Below are positions 50,111 through 59,372 of a stretch of DNA of 64,000 nucleotides, in pieces (within the stretch, counting starts at the first letter, position 1; every line of letters begins with the position of its first letter). Both the position numbers and the translations under genes were made by a program. A model generated the notes under the pieces. That model saw nothing but the letters and a program-made list of their open reading frames with translations, searched no databases and was not told where the DNA came from. The stretch comes from Deltaproteobacteria bacterium (GTDB taxonomy: Bacteria; Desulfobacterota; Desulfobacteria; Desulfobacterales; SURF-15): contig JAFDFZ010000006.1 of assembly GCA_019309565.1 (NCBI GenBank), forward strand, positions 1 to 64,000, in the 5' to 3' direction.

Positions 50111-50971
50111 CTATTCGTTCAGCACCACCGTAGCCCGGCGAGGTTCCATGCAACAGCAAGGCCTGACGCTTACGATCCGAACACCGCTTGCTCGAAGTGC
50201 CCCTGTGTTGATAAAGGTTCCCAGGGCGGTTGTGTCGCCGCCCAGAGCCAGGGGGCCGACACCTTTGTTATTTATCCATTCAGTGACTTTTTTTTCCCAG
50301 TAGTTCTGTCGATTCAAGGTTCCATTTTTCATTGCCTCAAGCATAAGAGCAGAGGCCTCCGCGTGGGTTCTGCCGATTCCGATTGCTAAAACACAGGGAG
50401 TGCACCCAAGCTGTTTCACCTGTGACGCCATCCAGCCTGCGGCTTCTCTTAGGACGATTTCAATGCTTCTTTTGTGAAAGATGCGGTGAGTCATGGCTCG
50501 GATCTCCGGGCCGCCGCCAAGCAACAATATAGTAATTCGCAAACAATTTCCGGCTATGGGTTTGATAATTAAAGGCGCAGGCGCAACCCTGCCCGGATCA
50601 TCAAACAGCCCCTTAGACTGCTGCACCCTCTCAACGTCATCTCCCTTTACCGCCATGGGCCTTCCAGGCATCGCCCTAAGCCCACTGATAATTCCCTCAT
50701 GAACAGCCTTAAGCCAACCGGGCGCAAGTTTTGCATTTTTCCCAACCTCCAGCAACACATGGGGTATGCCGGTATCATCACAAAGCGGAAGTCCCTTTTT
50801 CTTTGCCATGTAAGCATTTTCTAAAATCCTTTCCAATACCCATTTAGCATGGGGATTCTGTTCGGTCTCGATGGCATCTTTATATGCCTGAAATTGATCT
50901 TCCCGAAACACGGTCCCCGCCTTTATCAGACAGCGGGCAGTGGCGGTTTCTATTCTTTTTTCATCTATCAT
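50111..50971 (-). CDS. Class I fumarase/tartrate dehydratase-type alpha subunit
   Basis: GLPLCDDTGIPHVLLEVG, FDDPGRVAPAPLIIKPIAGNCLRI, LGCTPCVLAIGIGRTHAEA, LGGDTTALG. Confidence 0.95.
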   Translation of the reverse strand: MIDEKRIETATARCLIKAGTVFREDQFQAYKDAIETEQNPHAKWVLERILENAYMAKKKGLPLCDDTGIPHVLLEVGKNAKLAPGWLKAVHEGIISGLRAMPGRPMAVKGDDVERVQQSKGLFDDPGRVAPAPLIIKPIAGNCLRITILLLGGGPEIRAMTHRIFHKRSIEIVLREAAGWMASQVKQLGCTPCVLAIGIGRTHAEASALMLEAMKNGTLNRQNYWEKKVTEWINNKGVGPLALGGDTTALGTFINTGALRASGVRIVSVRPCCCMEPRRATVVLNE

Positions 50972-51090
50972 TTTTAACCTCATTGCTCTTATGCGCTTGG
51001 TTGTAATTTTTTTGCATTATTCCAAAGTATTGCATGCAGTCACGTTATGTAGAATGTAATGATTAACTGTTTTGTTCCCCTAAAGATCGG

Positions 51091-51160
51091 GATTTACCCC
51101 TTGTTAGGTCGTAGCCTATGGCGAAACCCAATTGCTCCAACCGGCCTTGTCCGGGTTAAG
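51091..51160. repeat. Dispersed intergenic repeat, inverted copy of 61111-61179
   Basis: gatttaccccttgttaggtcgtagcctatggcgaaacccaattgctccaaccggccttgtccgggttaag aligns (about 85%, one indel, by eye) with the reverse complement of 61111-61179. Confidence 0.85.
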
Positions 51161-51236
51161 AACTGAAGACATCATCAGGTTTACGAGTTCTGCCGATTAC
51201 AGCAATTCTCGATGAATTTTAAAATGCCCCCATCTC

Positions 51237-51707
51237 TTATCCCACCAGATAGGTCCCGGTTCCAACTGCAACCAGCAACCCCTCATCGTTGACCAATTCC
51301 ATTCTGGTGACCGTAACTCTTCTTCCTGCACGCATGATCGAGCTGGTGGATTCAAAATACTTTCCAGCCCCCGGACGCAGATAATCAACCCTGAGATCTA
51401 TGGTTCCGATCTTCGACAGCCGCCTTTCGATTTCCTCAAACGGCTCCCCCACCATTTTCAGCAACACCCCAAAGGATGCGGTAATTCCACCTGCCACATC
51501 CAGAACTGCGGATATCACCCCTCCATGCAAAACCTCTTTTACATAGTTTCCAATCAATTTCTTCTTCATTTGAAACCGTATCCGGGTATTATCTGCGCTT
51601 AAAGAGTCTATGCGAATTCCTATGATCTTATTAAACGGTATTCTTTGCTCGTAAACTTCACATAGAGTCTTTTTGATCACATCAAGTTCAAGCTGCTTAT
51701 CCATCAT
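51237..51707 (-). CDS. PaaI-like hotdog-fold thioesterase
   Basis: LHGGVISAVLDVAGGITASFG, RVDYLRPGAGKYFESTSSIMRAGRRVTVTRMEL. Confidence 0.88.
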   Translation of the reverse strand: MMDKQLELDVIKKTLCEVYEQRIPFNKIIGIRIDSLSADNTRIRFQMKKKLIGNYVKEVLHGGVISAVLDVAGGITASFGVLLKMVGEPFEEIERRLSKIGTIDLRVDYLRPGAGKYFESTSSIMRAGRRVTVTRMELVNDEGLLVAVGTGTYLVG

Positions 51708-51765
51708 AACGAAACACTCAGGCGATTCGGGGGATTATTATGCTCCAGGAAAGATTTTGGGCCGA

Positions 51766-52668
51766 TCACCAGGCTATGAACCGGTCATCTTTCCAGTACC
51801 CTTCATACCGTTTACCATCCGGATAGATATAGACACCATATCCATGACGTTTCCCGTTGCGAAATTCACCAACGTATGTTGCGCCATCGTTATAGGTCAA
51901 CGTGCCGTATCCGTGTCGTTTTCCATTTCTAAACTCTCCGATGTACTTGTCGCCTTCAGGCCAAATATAGGTGCCACGGCCATGAGGCTTTCCATCCATC
52001 CATTGGCCCACATATGTTTCGCCGTACAAGAATGTGGCTGTTCCACAACCCTGCTGTTTTCCATTAACAAATTCGCCAACGTACCTTTCTCCTGTGGGCC
52101 AAATATAAGTACCTTTACCATTTATTTCTCCATCTTTCCATTCACCGATATAGGATCCACCATCAGCATACGTGATGGTGCCCTGTCCGTGGCGTTTCCC
52201 ATCCTTAAATTGACCGACATATTTTTCTCCACTGGCCAGCAGATATGTGCCTTCTCCGTGGGGTCGGTCTTCCTTCCACTGGCCGACATACTTCCCGCCA
52301 TCGGGCCAGAAATAAGTGCCATACCCGTTGCGCCTTCCATTTTGCCACTCTCCCACATACCGGCTGCCGTCCGGCCAAAGCAGGGTGCCTTTCCCGTGAC
52401 GTTTGCCCTCTTTCCACTGACCGGTGTACTGTGAACCATCCGGCCATCGGTAGGTTCCGCTGCCATGTCGCTGTCCGTTTTTCCACTCTCCCCAGTACGC
52501 AGCGCCACTTTCCCATTGATAAGTACCGATTCCGTTCATACAACTTCCCTCTGTACACCCTCTGGATACTCTGGCATGCTTTTTTGCGGTTGAAAGCTCT
52601 TTAGAGATGCAAGATGAAAACAAGCCGACGACTATCGCCATATGTAAAACAAACCGGTAAGCCATCAT
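51766..52668 (-). CDS. MORN repeat protein with N-terminal signal/lipoprotein-like segment (11 MORN units)
   Basis: Tandem 23-aa units such as YRWPDGSQYTGQWKEGKRHGKGT; ATGATG start with AGGAG. Confidence 0.95.
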   Translation of the reverse strand: MMAYRFVLHMAIVVGLFSSCISKELSTAKKHARVSRGCTEGSCMNGIGTYQWESGAAYWGEWKNGQRHGSGTYRWPDGSQYTGQWKEGKRHGKGTLLWPDGSRYVGEWQNGRRNGYGTYFWPDGGKYVGQWKEDRPHGEGTYLLASGEKYVGQFKDGKRHGQGTITYADGGSYIGEWKDGEINGKGTYIWPTGERYVGEFVNGKQQGCGTATFLYGETYVGQWMDGKPHGRGTYIWPEGDKYIGEFRNGKRHGYGTLTYNDGATYVGEFRNGKRHGYGVYIYPDGKRYEGYWKDDRFIAW

Positions 52669-52780
52669 TTCGCTTCTCCTTAGCGAAAAAGATTCCATGC
52701 AGCCTGTCGGAACGAATTGGGGGGTGCGAAACTTGAGTATATAGTTTATGCAACTACGGGGGCTTAAACAAATTCGGATT

Positions 52781-53269
52781 TTACAAGAACAGTTCAAATA
52801 CCTGCTCGGTAACAGTCACTCCCCATTGGTCACCCTTGTATTCTTCGCAAATCTTAAAGCCATGTTTCTCATACAGGTGTCGAGCAGCATCCAGTCCTGC
52901 AAAAGTGCTCAAATAGACCCTCTTGAACTTGGCGTTTCTGCAAAACTCTACTGCTATCCCGATGAGTCTGCTCCCGATACCTTTTCCCTGGAAATCCGGA
53001 TCCACAATAAACCATCTTAGATGTGCTCCCAGATGTCTGGCATTGATGCCATCAATGGCAATGGAACCTATGATTTTATTCTTTATTAAAGCCGTCCAGA
53101 AACCATCGTGCGCTTTATCGAAACGGTTTAAGAATTCACACATCTCAGAGGCCACTTTGGATTCAAAAAAAAGACCGAACCCCCAGTGCTGACCATAGTA
53201 AGTTGCGTGCAATTCAGTGATTCTGCCGATAGCCCCAGGCAGATATCCGTCAATTCGAAAGTCGGTCAT
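52781..53269 (-). CDS. GNAT family N-acetyltransferase
   Basis: LRWFIVDPDFQGKGIGSRLIGIAVEFCRNAKFKRVYLSTFAGLDAARHLYEKHGF. Confidence 0.93.
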   Translation of the reverse strand: MTDFRIDGYLPGAIGRITELHATYYGQHWGFGLFFESKVASEMCEFLNRFDKAHDGFWTALIKNKIIGSIAIDGINARHLGAHLRWFIVDPDFQGKGIGSRLIGIAVEFCRNAKFKRVYLSTFAGLDAARHLYEKHGFKICEEYKGDQWGVTVTEQVFELFL

Positions 53270-53451
53270 ACGATCCATCTTGCCACAAACCCAACTATGC
53301 CCCTTTGTTTCTATCACCGTGATAATCCACGGGAAATGTTAAGAAATCGATTGCGTACTTTTTCCTTTTTGTAAGCCGGTCGTGATTGTTGACAGCACTG
53401 GATATATTATCTATCATACCTCACAAAAAAAATCACCGAAAGGATATATCC

Positions 53452-54144
53452 ATGCAAAGATTCGACCAGCGATTTCTTCAGGATATGAAGCAGAGACTTG
53501 AGCTTGAACTTTTAGGTGTGGCGCAACTAGGCGAATCTACAGCAGTGAAAGTGAAACAGGATGCTGAGACGCTTCTTCCCGGTGCCACCGCTGTGATTGT
53601 ACTTGGCAAGGAAATATACCAGGAGGTGGTCTCGCTGTTGAAACCATCGAAAGAAGCGGGTGAAGCGGAGGCAGGCGCACTTCTCAACCCGCATTACACG
53701 TATTTAAACGGTCGATTAACCAAAGCCATCTATGATATGGCTAAGCTTTTTCGAAACCAGGGGTTTCGTGCACTGCCGCTGCCGCCTTCGGGTATTCCCA
53801 CCGACCAGCGAACATTGGTTTCCATCTTTTCTTATAAACATGCAGCCGTTTCAGCAGGGCTTGGAACGATCGGTCGAAGCGGGTTGTTGATCACCCGTAA
53901 GTTCGGCCCGAGGGTGAGGCTCTGTGCGCTTCTGACCGATGCGCCTTTGGAACAGAGTCCGGTTCCGCAAGAAAGTTATTGTAAAGACTGTCATGCATGC
54001 ATTCGCGTCTGTCCTGCACATGCACTTGAAACCCCCAATGACGGCGAGTTTTATTCGATCAACAAATTTGCCTGCCGCTCTTACCGGGGTGTCGGATTTA
54101 CCTGCAGCATGTGCATGAAGGTATGCCAAAGCGGACAAAATTAG
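53452..54144 (+). CDS. 4Fe-4S double-cluster protein, epoxyqueuosine reductase (QueG)-like
   Basis: YKHAAVSAGLGTIGRSGLLITRKFGPRVRLCALLTDAPLE...CKDCHACIRVCPAHALE...CSMCMKVC. Confidence 0.85.
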   Translation: MQRFDQRFLQDMKQRLELELLGVAQLGESTAVKVKQDAETLLPGATAVIVLGKEIYQEVVSLLKPSKEAGEAEAGALLNPHYTYLNGRLTKAIYDMAKLFRNQGFRALPLPPSGIPTDQRTLVSIFSYKHAAVSAGLGTIGRSGLLITRKFGPRVRLCALLTDAPLEQSPVPQESYCKDCHACIRVCPAHALETPNDGEFYSINKFACRSYRGVGFTCSMCMKVCQSGQN

Positions 54145-54221
54145 GGCTAAAATGTTACGAAGTTTTGATTGCCCCTGTTGTTGCAAAACGATTAAAAAGA
54201 AATAGTCGCAAAGGAGGTAAA

Positions 54222-55847
54222 TTGCCAAAAGCAGTCGATGTCATCGCGGAGGTGTTAAAACAAGAAGGCATTGATAGAATATTTGGAATTCCAGGTTCCG
54301 GTGCCACCACGGATCTTATCCGCGCAGCCGGCCGTGTGGGGATCGAGACAATCCTTGTGGGTCATGAAAGTGCTGCTGCTTTGATTGCATCCGTATATGG
54401 GGAAATAAAGGAGGTTCCCGGGGTTTGTTTTGCCATCACCGGACCTGGAGCTACAAACCTTGTCAGCGGCGTTGCCTATGCTCATTTGGAAAGAGCCGCC
54501 CTTCTGGCAATCGTTGAAAAACATATATTCAAAAATTACGAAAGCATCTATAGCCAGAGAATAGATCAGGCACCGCTCTTTGCTCCGATCACCAAGGGGC
54601 AATTTCTTCTTTCTGCAAACAGTGCCCAGCAAATTACGGAAAAGGCCCTTCGGCTTGCAAAAGAAGAAAAACCCGGACCGGTTCTTTTAGAGCTTGCCAA
54701 AGATGAGGCCAATGAAACTGCAACCTATCAGACGAGGCATTTCAGGAAAACCATTCGGTTTTCAAATCTAACACCAAAATACTCGCCGTCTGTAGAGGAA
54801 GCAGAAAAACGGATTCGGACCGCCAAATTTCCCGTTTTGGTTGCCGGAATCGGTGCAAAACGAGACAAGGCCACACCGGAGCTTGCGCTGCTGGCCGAAA
54901 AACTCAAAGCACCTGTGATGATCACGCCAAAGGGCAGAGGAGTGTTTGATGAGACCAATCGGCTTTACGGAGGTATTTTTCTGGGTACTTTTTCCAAAGG
55001 CACATTTGAAGATGCGATCATCGGAAAAGCCGATCTTCTTATAATGATCGGGGTTGACCCCATCGAACTTCTGCCAAAGCCTTGGAAACTGAAACTGCCG
55101 GTGATACATATCGGCCGGCTTCCCAACATGGAAAACGTCTATTGCACAGATATGGAGATCGTAGGTGAAATAACGACAGTTCTTAAATCCTTATGCGAAG
55201 GAACGTTACAGACAACCGCCTGGAACACCGGCTTTATTGATGATTTTCACAACCAGGTAATGACAGCACTTTCATTTTCCCGGGATCCTCTTCCCTTACA
55301 CCGCATCATCGAGATAACCCGCGACAAACTGCCGCCAGATGGCATATTAACAACTGATATCGGTGCCTTTAATTCTATGGTGAACTATTTATGGAAGGTG
55401 TCCTGTCCCGGCACCTATTTTGGCACGAAGGGATTGAGCACCATGGGATTTGCACTTCCCGCAGCCATAGCAGCGCAATTAGCGCTTCCGGATAAAAGAG
55501 TTGTTTGTTTTATCGGAGATGGCAGTTTTTTGATGTGTATGCACGAACTTGCTCTTTGCTCCCGGCTGAATCTACCAATTATAGTGGTTGTTTTCTCTGA
55601 CGGTGAGCTGGGGCTTATAAAGATAAAACAGCAAAATGCTGGCCTTGATCCGGTGGGGGTGACGCTTAGCAATCCGCATTTTCCATTGATAGCCCGAGCC
55701 TTCGAAGGTGTTGGGTTGCGTACTGAAACCGAAGAAGAATTCGCCCATGCCATGAATCAGGCTTTAGAGGATAATCAACTGTATCTAATTGAGGCTGTTT
55801 TGAACCCGCAAACATACGGAGAGCATATCAGATTGATGCGGGGATAG
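54222..55847 (+). CDS. Thiamine pyrophosphate-dependent enzyme (acetolactate synthase-like)
   Basis: IFGIPGSGATTDLIRAAGRVGIETILVGHESAAALIASVYGEI; CFIGDGSFLMCMHELALCSRLNLPIIVVVFSDGELGLIKIKQQN; AAAGGAGGT then TTG at 54222. Confidence 0.93.
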   Translation: MPKAVDVIAEVLKQEGIDRIFGIPGSGATTDLIRAAGRVGIETILVGHESAAALIASVYGEIKEVPGVCFAITGPGATNLVSGVAYAHLERAALLAIVEKHIFKNYESIYSQRIDQAPLFAPITKGQFLLSANSAQQITEKALRLAKEEKPGPVLLELAKDEANETATYQTRHFRKTIRFSNLTPKYSPSVEEAEKRIRTAKFPVLVAGIGAKRDKATPELALLAEKLKAPVMITPKGRGVFDETNRLYGGIFLGTFSKGTFEDAIIGKADLLIMIGVDPIELLPKPWKLKLPVIHIGRLPNMENVYCTDMEIVGEITTVLKSLCEGTLQTTAWNTGFIDDFHNQVMTALSFSRDPLPLHRIIEITRDKLPPDGILTTDIGAFNSMVNYLWKVSCPGTYFGTKGLSTMGFALPAAIAAQLALPDKRVVCFIGDGSFLMCMHELALCSRLNLPIIVVVFSDGELGLIKIKQQNAGLDPVGVTLSNPHFPLIARAFEGVGLRTETEEEFAHAMNQALEDNQLYLIEAVLNPQTYGEHIRLMRG

Positions 55848-55851
55848 CGTA

Positions 55852-57216
55852 TCAGGTTGCACCTGAAACAGTAATTCTTTTTCTCTCTATTTCGGCTTTC
55901 ACCGCCATCCCGATTCCTGCCAGGGTGTAAGGTTTTCGCACATAGCCCCCTGCCCCCAGGCTTAGAGCTTCCCGAACACGATCTGTTTCCGCAAACCCGC
56001 TTACAATGATCGCTTTTTGATTCGGACGTTTTTCAAGAATTTTCCTGTAGGTGTCGAGTCCATCCATGCCCGGGTCCATTATCATATCCAGTACCACCAG
56101 ATCCACATGGTTATCCTTAATGTATTCAACGGCCTCTTCACCGCTTCCAACCGTTTCTACCGTGTAACCCAGGGTGTTGAGCATGGAAGAGGCAATCTCT
56201 CTTTGCTCTTTGACGTCGTCTACCACCAATATGGTTTGGCCGCCTCCCATATAATCTTTAACATTCAGCTGCATCGTCTCTCTGAGAACTTCCTGGCGGG
56301 CTGCAGGGAAAAATAATGTGTCGGAAAAATTCAACCCGATGGTAGATTCGCCCTTCCTGTTGACGGGGGGATAGAAAGCGATGGTTGTTGCCCGCAAATC
56401 GGCGACGTGCATATTGTGAAAGTCGGGAAATCCCCGTTTGACCGCCTCTACATTTCTCTGAAGCTCTTCAGAAGGGACCATTGACGTTTGGCCGGCAAGC
56501 CGGGCCAGCTCCTTGACCGCGTGCAAATGCTGTGAATACCAGTAACCAAGATGTTTTCTGAGATCTGTTGATAAAGACGTCATGCTGCTGATAACGGTAT
56601 TCTCTATTCTTTTTATCTCCTCTCTGCCGTCTAATACTGTGATCACAAGGGCAGGGATGAGCACAACGGCAACCAGCAAATTAAACAATAATTCATTGAG
56701 GGAAATTTTTCCCTCCTTGACGATCCGCATTGACATCAGTTTATGGATGCGAAGATATTCGACAGCAAAACTGGCGACCAGGGCATTGAAGATGCCGTTT
56801 ATGCTCTGTTTGAGCATGATAAGCGTTGTCGCAACGGTATCCATCTGCATTACTGTATGATAAAACAGATATATCATTGGTATGCCTGCCACAAGCCAGA
56901 ATATGCCATCTACAAGAAGCAGGTTTTTTTGTTTTTGGTGTACCAGATAACCAACGAAACCTATCTCCGATATGAAAATGAGGGCCGCATAGGGATGGCC
57001 CCATAGAAAATAGGTATAAATACTGCCTGCAATGACCGTGAGAAGCCCCCAACCGATCCCGTATATGCAGAGCACGATTAGAGCCGCTATGCTGCCGAAA
57101 AGAAAATCTACTCCATAAAAAAGTGGAATGGAATAATAATTTCCCAAAAAACCCAGCCCGATAAACAGGATGAGGGCCCCTGTTGCCTTTTTGTTCAGAT
57201 TTTTTATTTGAAACAT
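55852..57216 (-). CDS. Membrane protein with partial sensor region fused directly to a C-terminal receiver domain
   Basis: Multiple TMs at N-term; VLIPALVITVLDGREEIKR...; C-terminal REC TILVVDDVKEQREIASSMLNTLGY...DLVVLDMIMDPGMDGLDTYRKIL; HisKA/HATPase core missing. Confidence 0.85.
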   Translation of the reverse strand: MFQIKNLNKKATGALILFIGLGFLGNYYSIPLFYGVDFLFGSIAALIVLCIYGIGWGLLTVIAGSIYTYFLWGHPYAALIFISEIGFVGYLVHQKQKNLLLVDGIFWLVAGIPMIYLFYHTVMQMDTVATTLIMLKQSINGIFNALVASFAVEYLRIHKLMSMRIVKEGKISLNELLFNLLVAVVLIPALVITVLDGREEIKRIENTVISSMTSLSTDLRKHLGYWYSQHLHAVKELARLAGQTSMVPSEELQRNVEAVKRGFPDFHNMHVADLRATTIAFYPPVNRKGESTIGLNFSDTLFFPAARQEVLRETMQLNVKDYMGGGQTILVVDDVKEQREIASSMLNTLGYTVETVGSGEEAVEYIKDNHVDLVVLDMIMDPGMDGLDTYRKILEKRPNQKAIIVSGFAETDRVREALSLGAGGYVRKPYTLAGIGMAVKAEIERKRITVSGAT

Positions 57217-57395
57217 AACCCCTTCTTGGTTGACATGATCATAGAGCTTATCGCCCCCATGGGGGAATGGGAGAAAAACCCTTGCCTTTAGGCGAAGACT
57301 TCAGTTTGATTTTTTCCATTGACCCCTAAAGCTACCAGCTTCATCCGGTACGTAGTTTACTTTTATCAACCAGTCATTACCCAATTAAATCTAGC

Positions 57396-57434
57396 TTGAC
57401 AAGGTTTTTTGCATTAATGTATATATAGCTATAC
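57396..57434 (+). promoter_or_regulatory. Candidate promoter with overlapping palindromic operator upstream of gntR-type gene
   Basis: TTGACA (57396-57401), 18-bp spacer, TATATA (57420-57425) inside GTATATATAGCTATAC (57419-57434). Confidence 0.5.
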
Positions 57435-57623
57435 AAATTCCGTCGAGCAAGAGAATCGCTGGTTACACACGTTTCAGAATGCAATTATTGCGGCGAATTG
57501 AGATGGTTTTTACGTCCACCGAGAATTGTGGGTTTACTCCATGACCGTATGATTCCGGGCCAAAATTTTTTATTATAGTAGACCGAACATGCCTATCACG
57601 GCAGTGATCAGGGGATAGCCATA

Positions 57624-58397
57624 ATGACAGCCGATCTTTTGCCTCGCTATTACCAAATAAAGCAAGCCATAAAGAAATGGATCATCGATGACGATGTGGG
57701 GAAGGGCAAAAAAATCCCATCTGAAAATGAGCTTGCCGCCCGGTTCAATGTAAGCCGGTTAACGGTTCGCCAGGCGCTGTCACAACTTGTTCAGGAAGGA
57801 TTTTTGATCCGCAAAAGAGGTGACGGCACCTATGTGACCGACAACGAAAGGCTGTTAAACAGTTACAGTCTGGAGTTCACCGGTTTTATGGATGATCTTT
57901 TCTATCAGATTTCAAGATCAAAAACCAAAACCGTTGATATTGAGCGCATTGAACTTACAAAATCGGTTAAAGACAAACTGGAACTTGCGAACAACGAAAG
58001 AGAAATTATCCGGATCAAACGTGTTCGGTTTATCGAAGAGAATCCCTTTGCCCACACCGTCAATTATCTTCCGATACATATCGGGGAGAAGATCTCCAAA
58101 AAAGAATTGCTCAGAAAGCCCCTTTTGCAGGTCATGGAAGAGGATCTCGGGGTTCGATTCTCCGAGGCGTTTCAAACCATTGAGGCTTCCTTTGCGGACC
58201 GGGAGCTTGCAGAAAAATTGAAAGTACCGCCGGGTTTACCCATCCTGTTTGTGGAAAGGATCATGTATGACAGAGGTGGGAAACCCGTCGAGCTTGTTCA
58301 ATCCTCTTACCGCGGAGATCTGTACAAGTACATTGTTCGGTTAAAGACGATAGACGGCAGACAAGGCAGTATTTGGGTTCATAAAGGACAGTACTGA
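57624..58397 (+). CDS. GntR family transcriptional regulator with UTRA domain
   Basis: KIPSENELAARFNVSRLTVRQALSQLVQEGFLIRKRGDGTYV; UTRA-type C-terminus. Confidence 0.96.
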   Translation: MTADLLPRYYQIKQAIKKWIIDDDVGKGKKIPSENELAARFNVSRLTVRQALSQLVQEGFLIRKRGDGTYVTDNERLLNSYSLEFTGFMDDLFYQISRSKTKTVDIERIELTKSVKDKLELANNEREIIRIKRVRFIEENPFAHTVNYLPIHIGEKISKKELLRKPLLQVMEEDLGVRFSEAFQTIEASFADRELAEKLKVPPGLPILFVERIMYDRGGKPVELVQSSYRGDLYKYIVRLKTIDGRQGSIWVHKGQY

Positions 58398-58406
58398 GAG
58401 GTGGAT

Positions 58407-59360
58407 ATGCAGGACCAGCAGTTTGATACTCGAATGATCGTAAGACGATCCAAACTCTATGTGCCGGTTAACCGTGAAAAGTACGTGGTAAAAGCATGGA
58501 CACGCGGAGCGGATTGCATCATCCTGGACCTGGAAGATTCCATTGCACCTGCGGATAAAGCTCCTGCTCGCAAACTGGTAAAGGATGTGATACCGGTTGT
58601 AAAAAAGGGAGGAGCAGATGTGCTGGTGCGCATCAACCGGGAATTTGAAGAACAAGACCTGGATGCCGTCATCGAAGAGGGCTTGAGCGGCATCATGATT
58701 CCCAAGTGCGAATTTTCGGAAGACATAGAACGCATCGATGATCTGGTCACTCAACTTGAGAAAGAAAGGGCGCTTCCTGCAGGAAAGATCCAGTTTGATC
58801 TTATTTTCGAAACTGCACAGGGAATCATTAACGTAGAGCAGGTTGCCCGGGCAAGCTCTCGAATCGTATCCATTACAACCGGACAGGCGGATCTAAGCGT
58901 GGACCTTGGATTTACACGGTTCAGTGAGCTTAACTTCGAACAGTACTTCTATGCTGAAAACAAATTACTTTATGCCGCCCGTGCTGCAAAGATCCAACCC
59001 CATGGAATCGGAGCACAGAGCAATGTGGATTTTACCAGCATTTCCATGGGGCAAGAAGCGATGCTAAAGGCGTGTCGTCACGCCTTCTGGATGGGGTATA
59101 TGGGTACAAGTGTAATTCATCCAGACTGGATACAGGCCGCAAATGAGGGGTTCACACCACCAAGAGAAGAAGTGGAGCTGGCGCGAAAGGTAAAAGCCGC
59201 CCTTAAAGAGGCCTATGCCAGGGGTCGGGGATCCGTATCGGTCGAGGGCCGGATGTACGATGTGGCCAACATGAAACATGTCGATTATCTGCTTGCACGC
59301 GCAGAGGCCATAGAGAAGCGGGAAGCGGAAAAAGCCGCTGCTCTGGAGGCGGTAAAATAA
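58407..59360 (+). CDS. HpcH/HpaI aldolase / CitE-like CoA-ester lyase
   Basis: RSKLYVPVNREKYVVKAWTRGADCIILDLEDSIAPADKAPARKLV, IMIPKCE, HPDWIQAANEGFTP. Confidence 0.93.
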   Translation: MQDQQFDTRMIVRRSKLYVPVNREKYVVKAWTRGADCIILDLEDSIAPADKAPARKLVKDVIPVVKKGGADVLVRINREFEEQDLDAVIEEGLSGIMIPKCEFSEDIERIDDLVTQLEKERALPAGKIQFDLIFETAQGIINVEQVARASSRIVSITTGQADLSVDLGFTRFSELNFEQYFYAENKLLYAARAAKIQPHGIGAQSNVDFTSISMGQEAMLKACRHAFWMGYMGTSVIHPDWIQAANEGFTPPREEVELARKVKAALKEAYARGRGSVSVEGRMYDVANMKHVDYLLARAEAIEKREAEKAAALEAVK

Positions 59361-59372
59361 ACAGGAGGGAAA

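Noticed and set aside
51673-52434. 253-aa plus-strand ORF opposite the MORN gene
   Set aside because: Antisense shadow of the 69-bp MORN repeat; the minus-strand frame is clearly the real protein. The same applies to 51897-52121 and 52122-52508.
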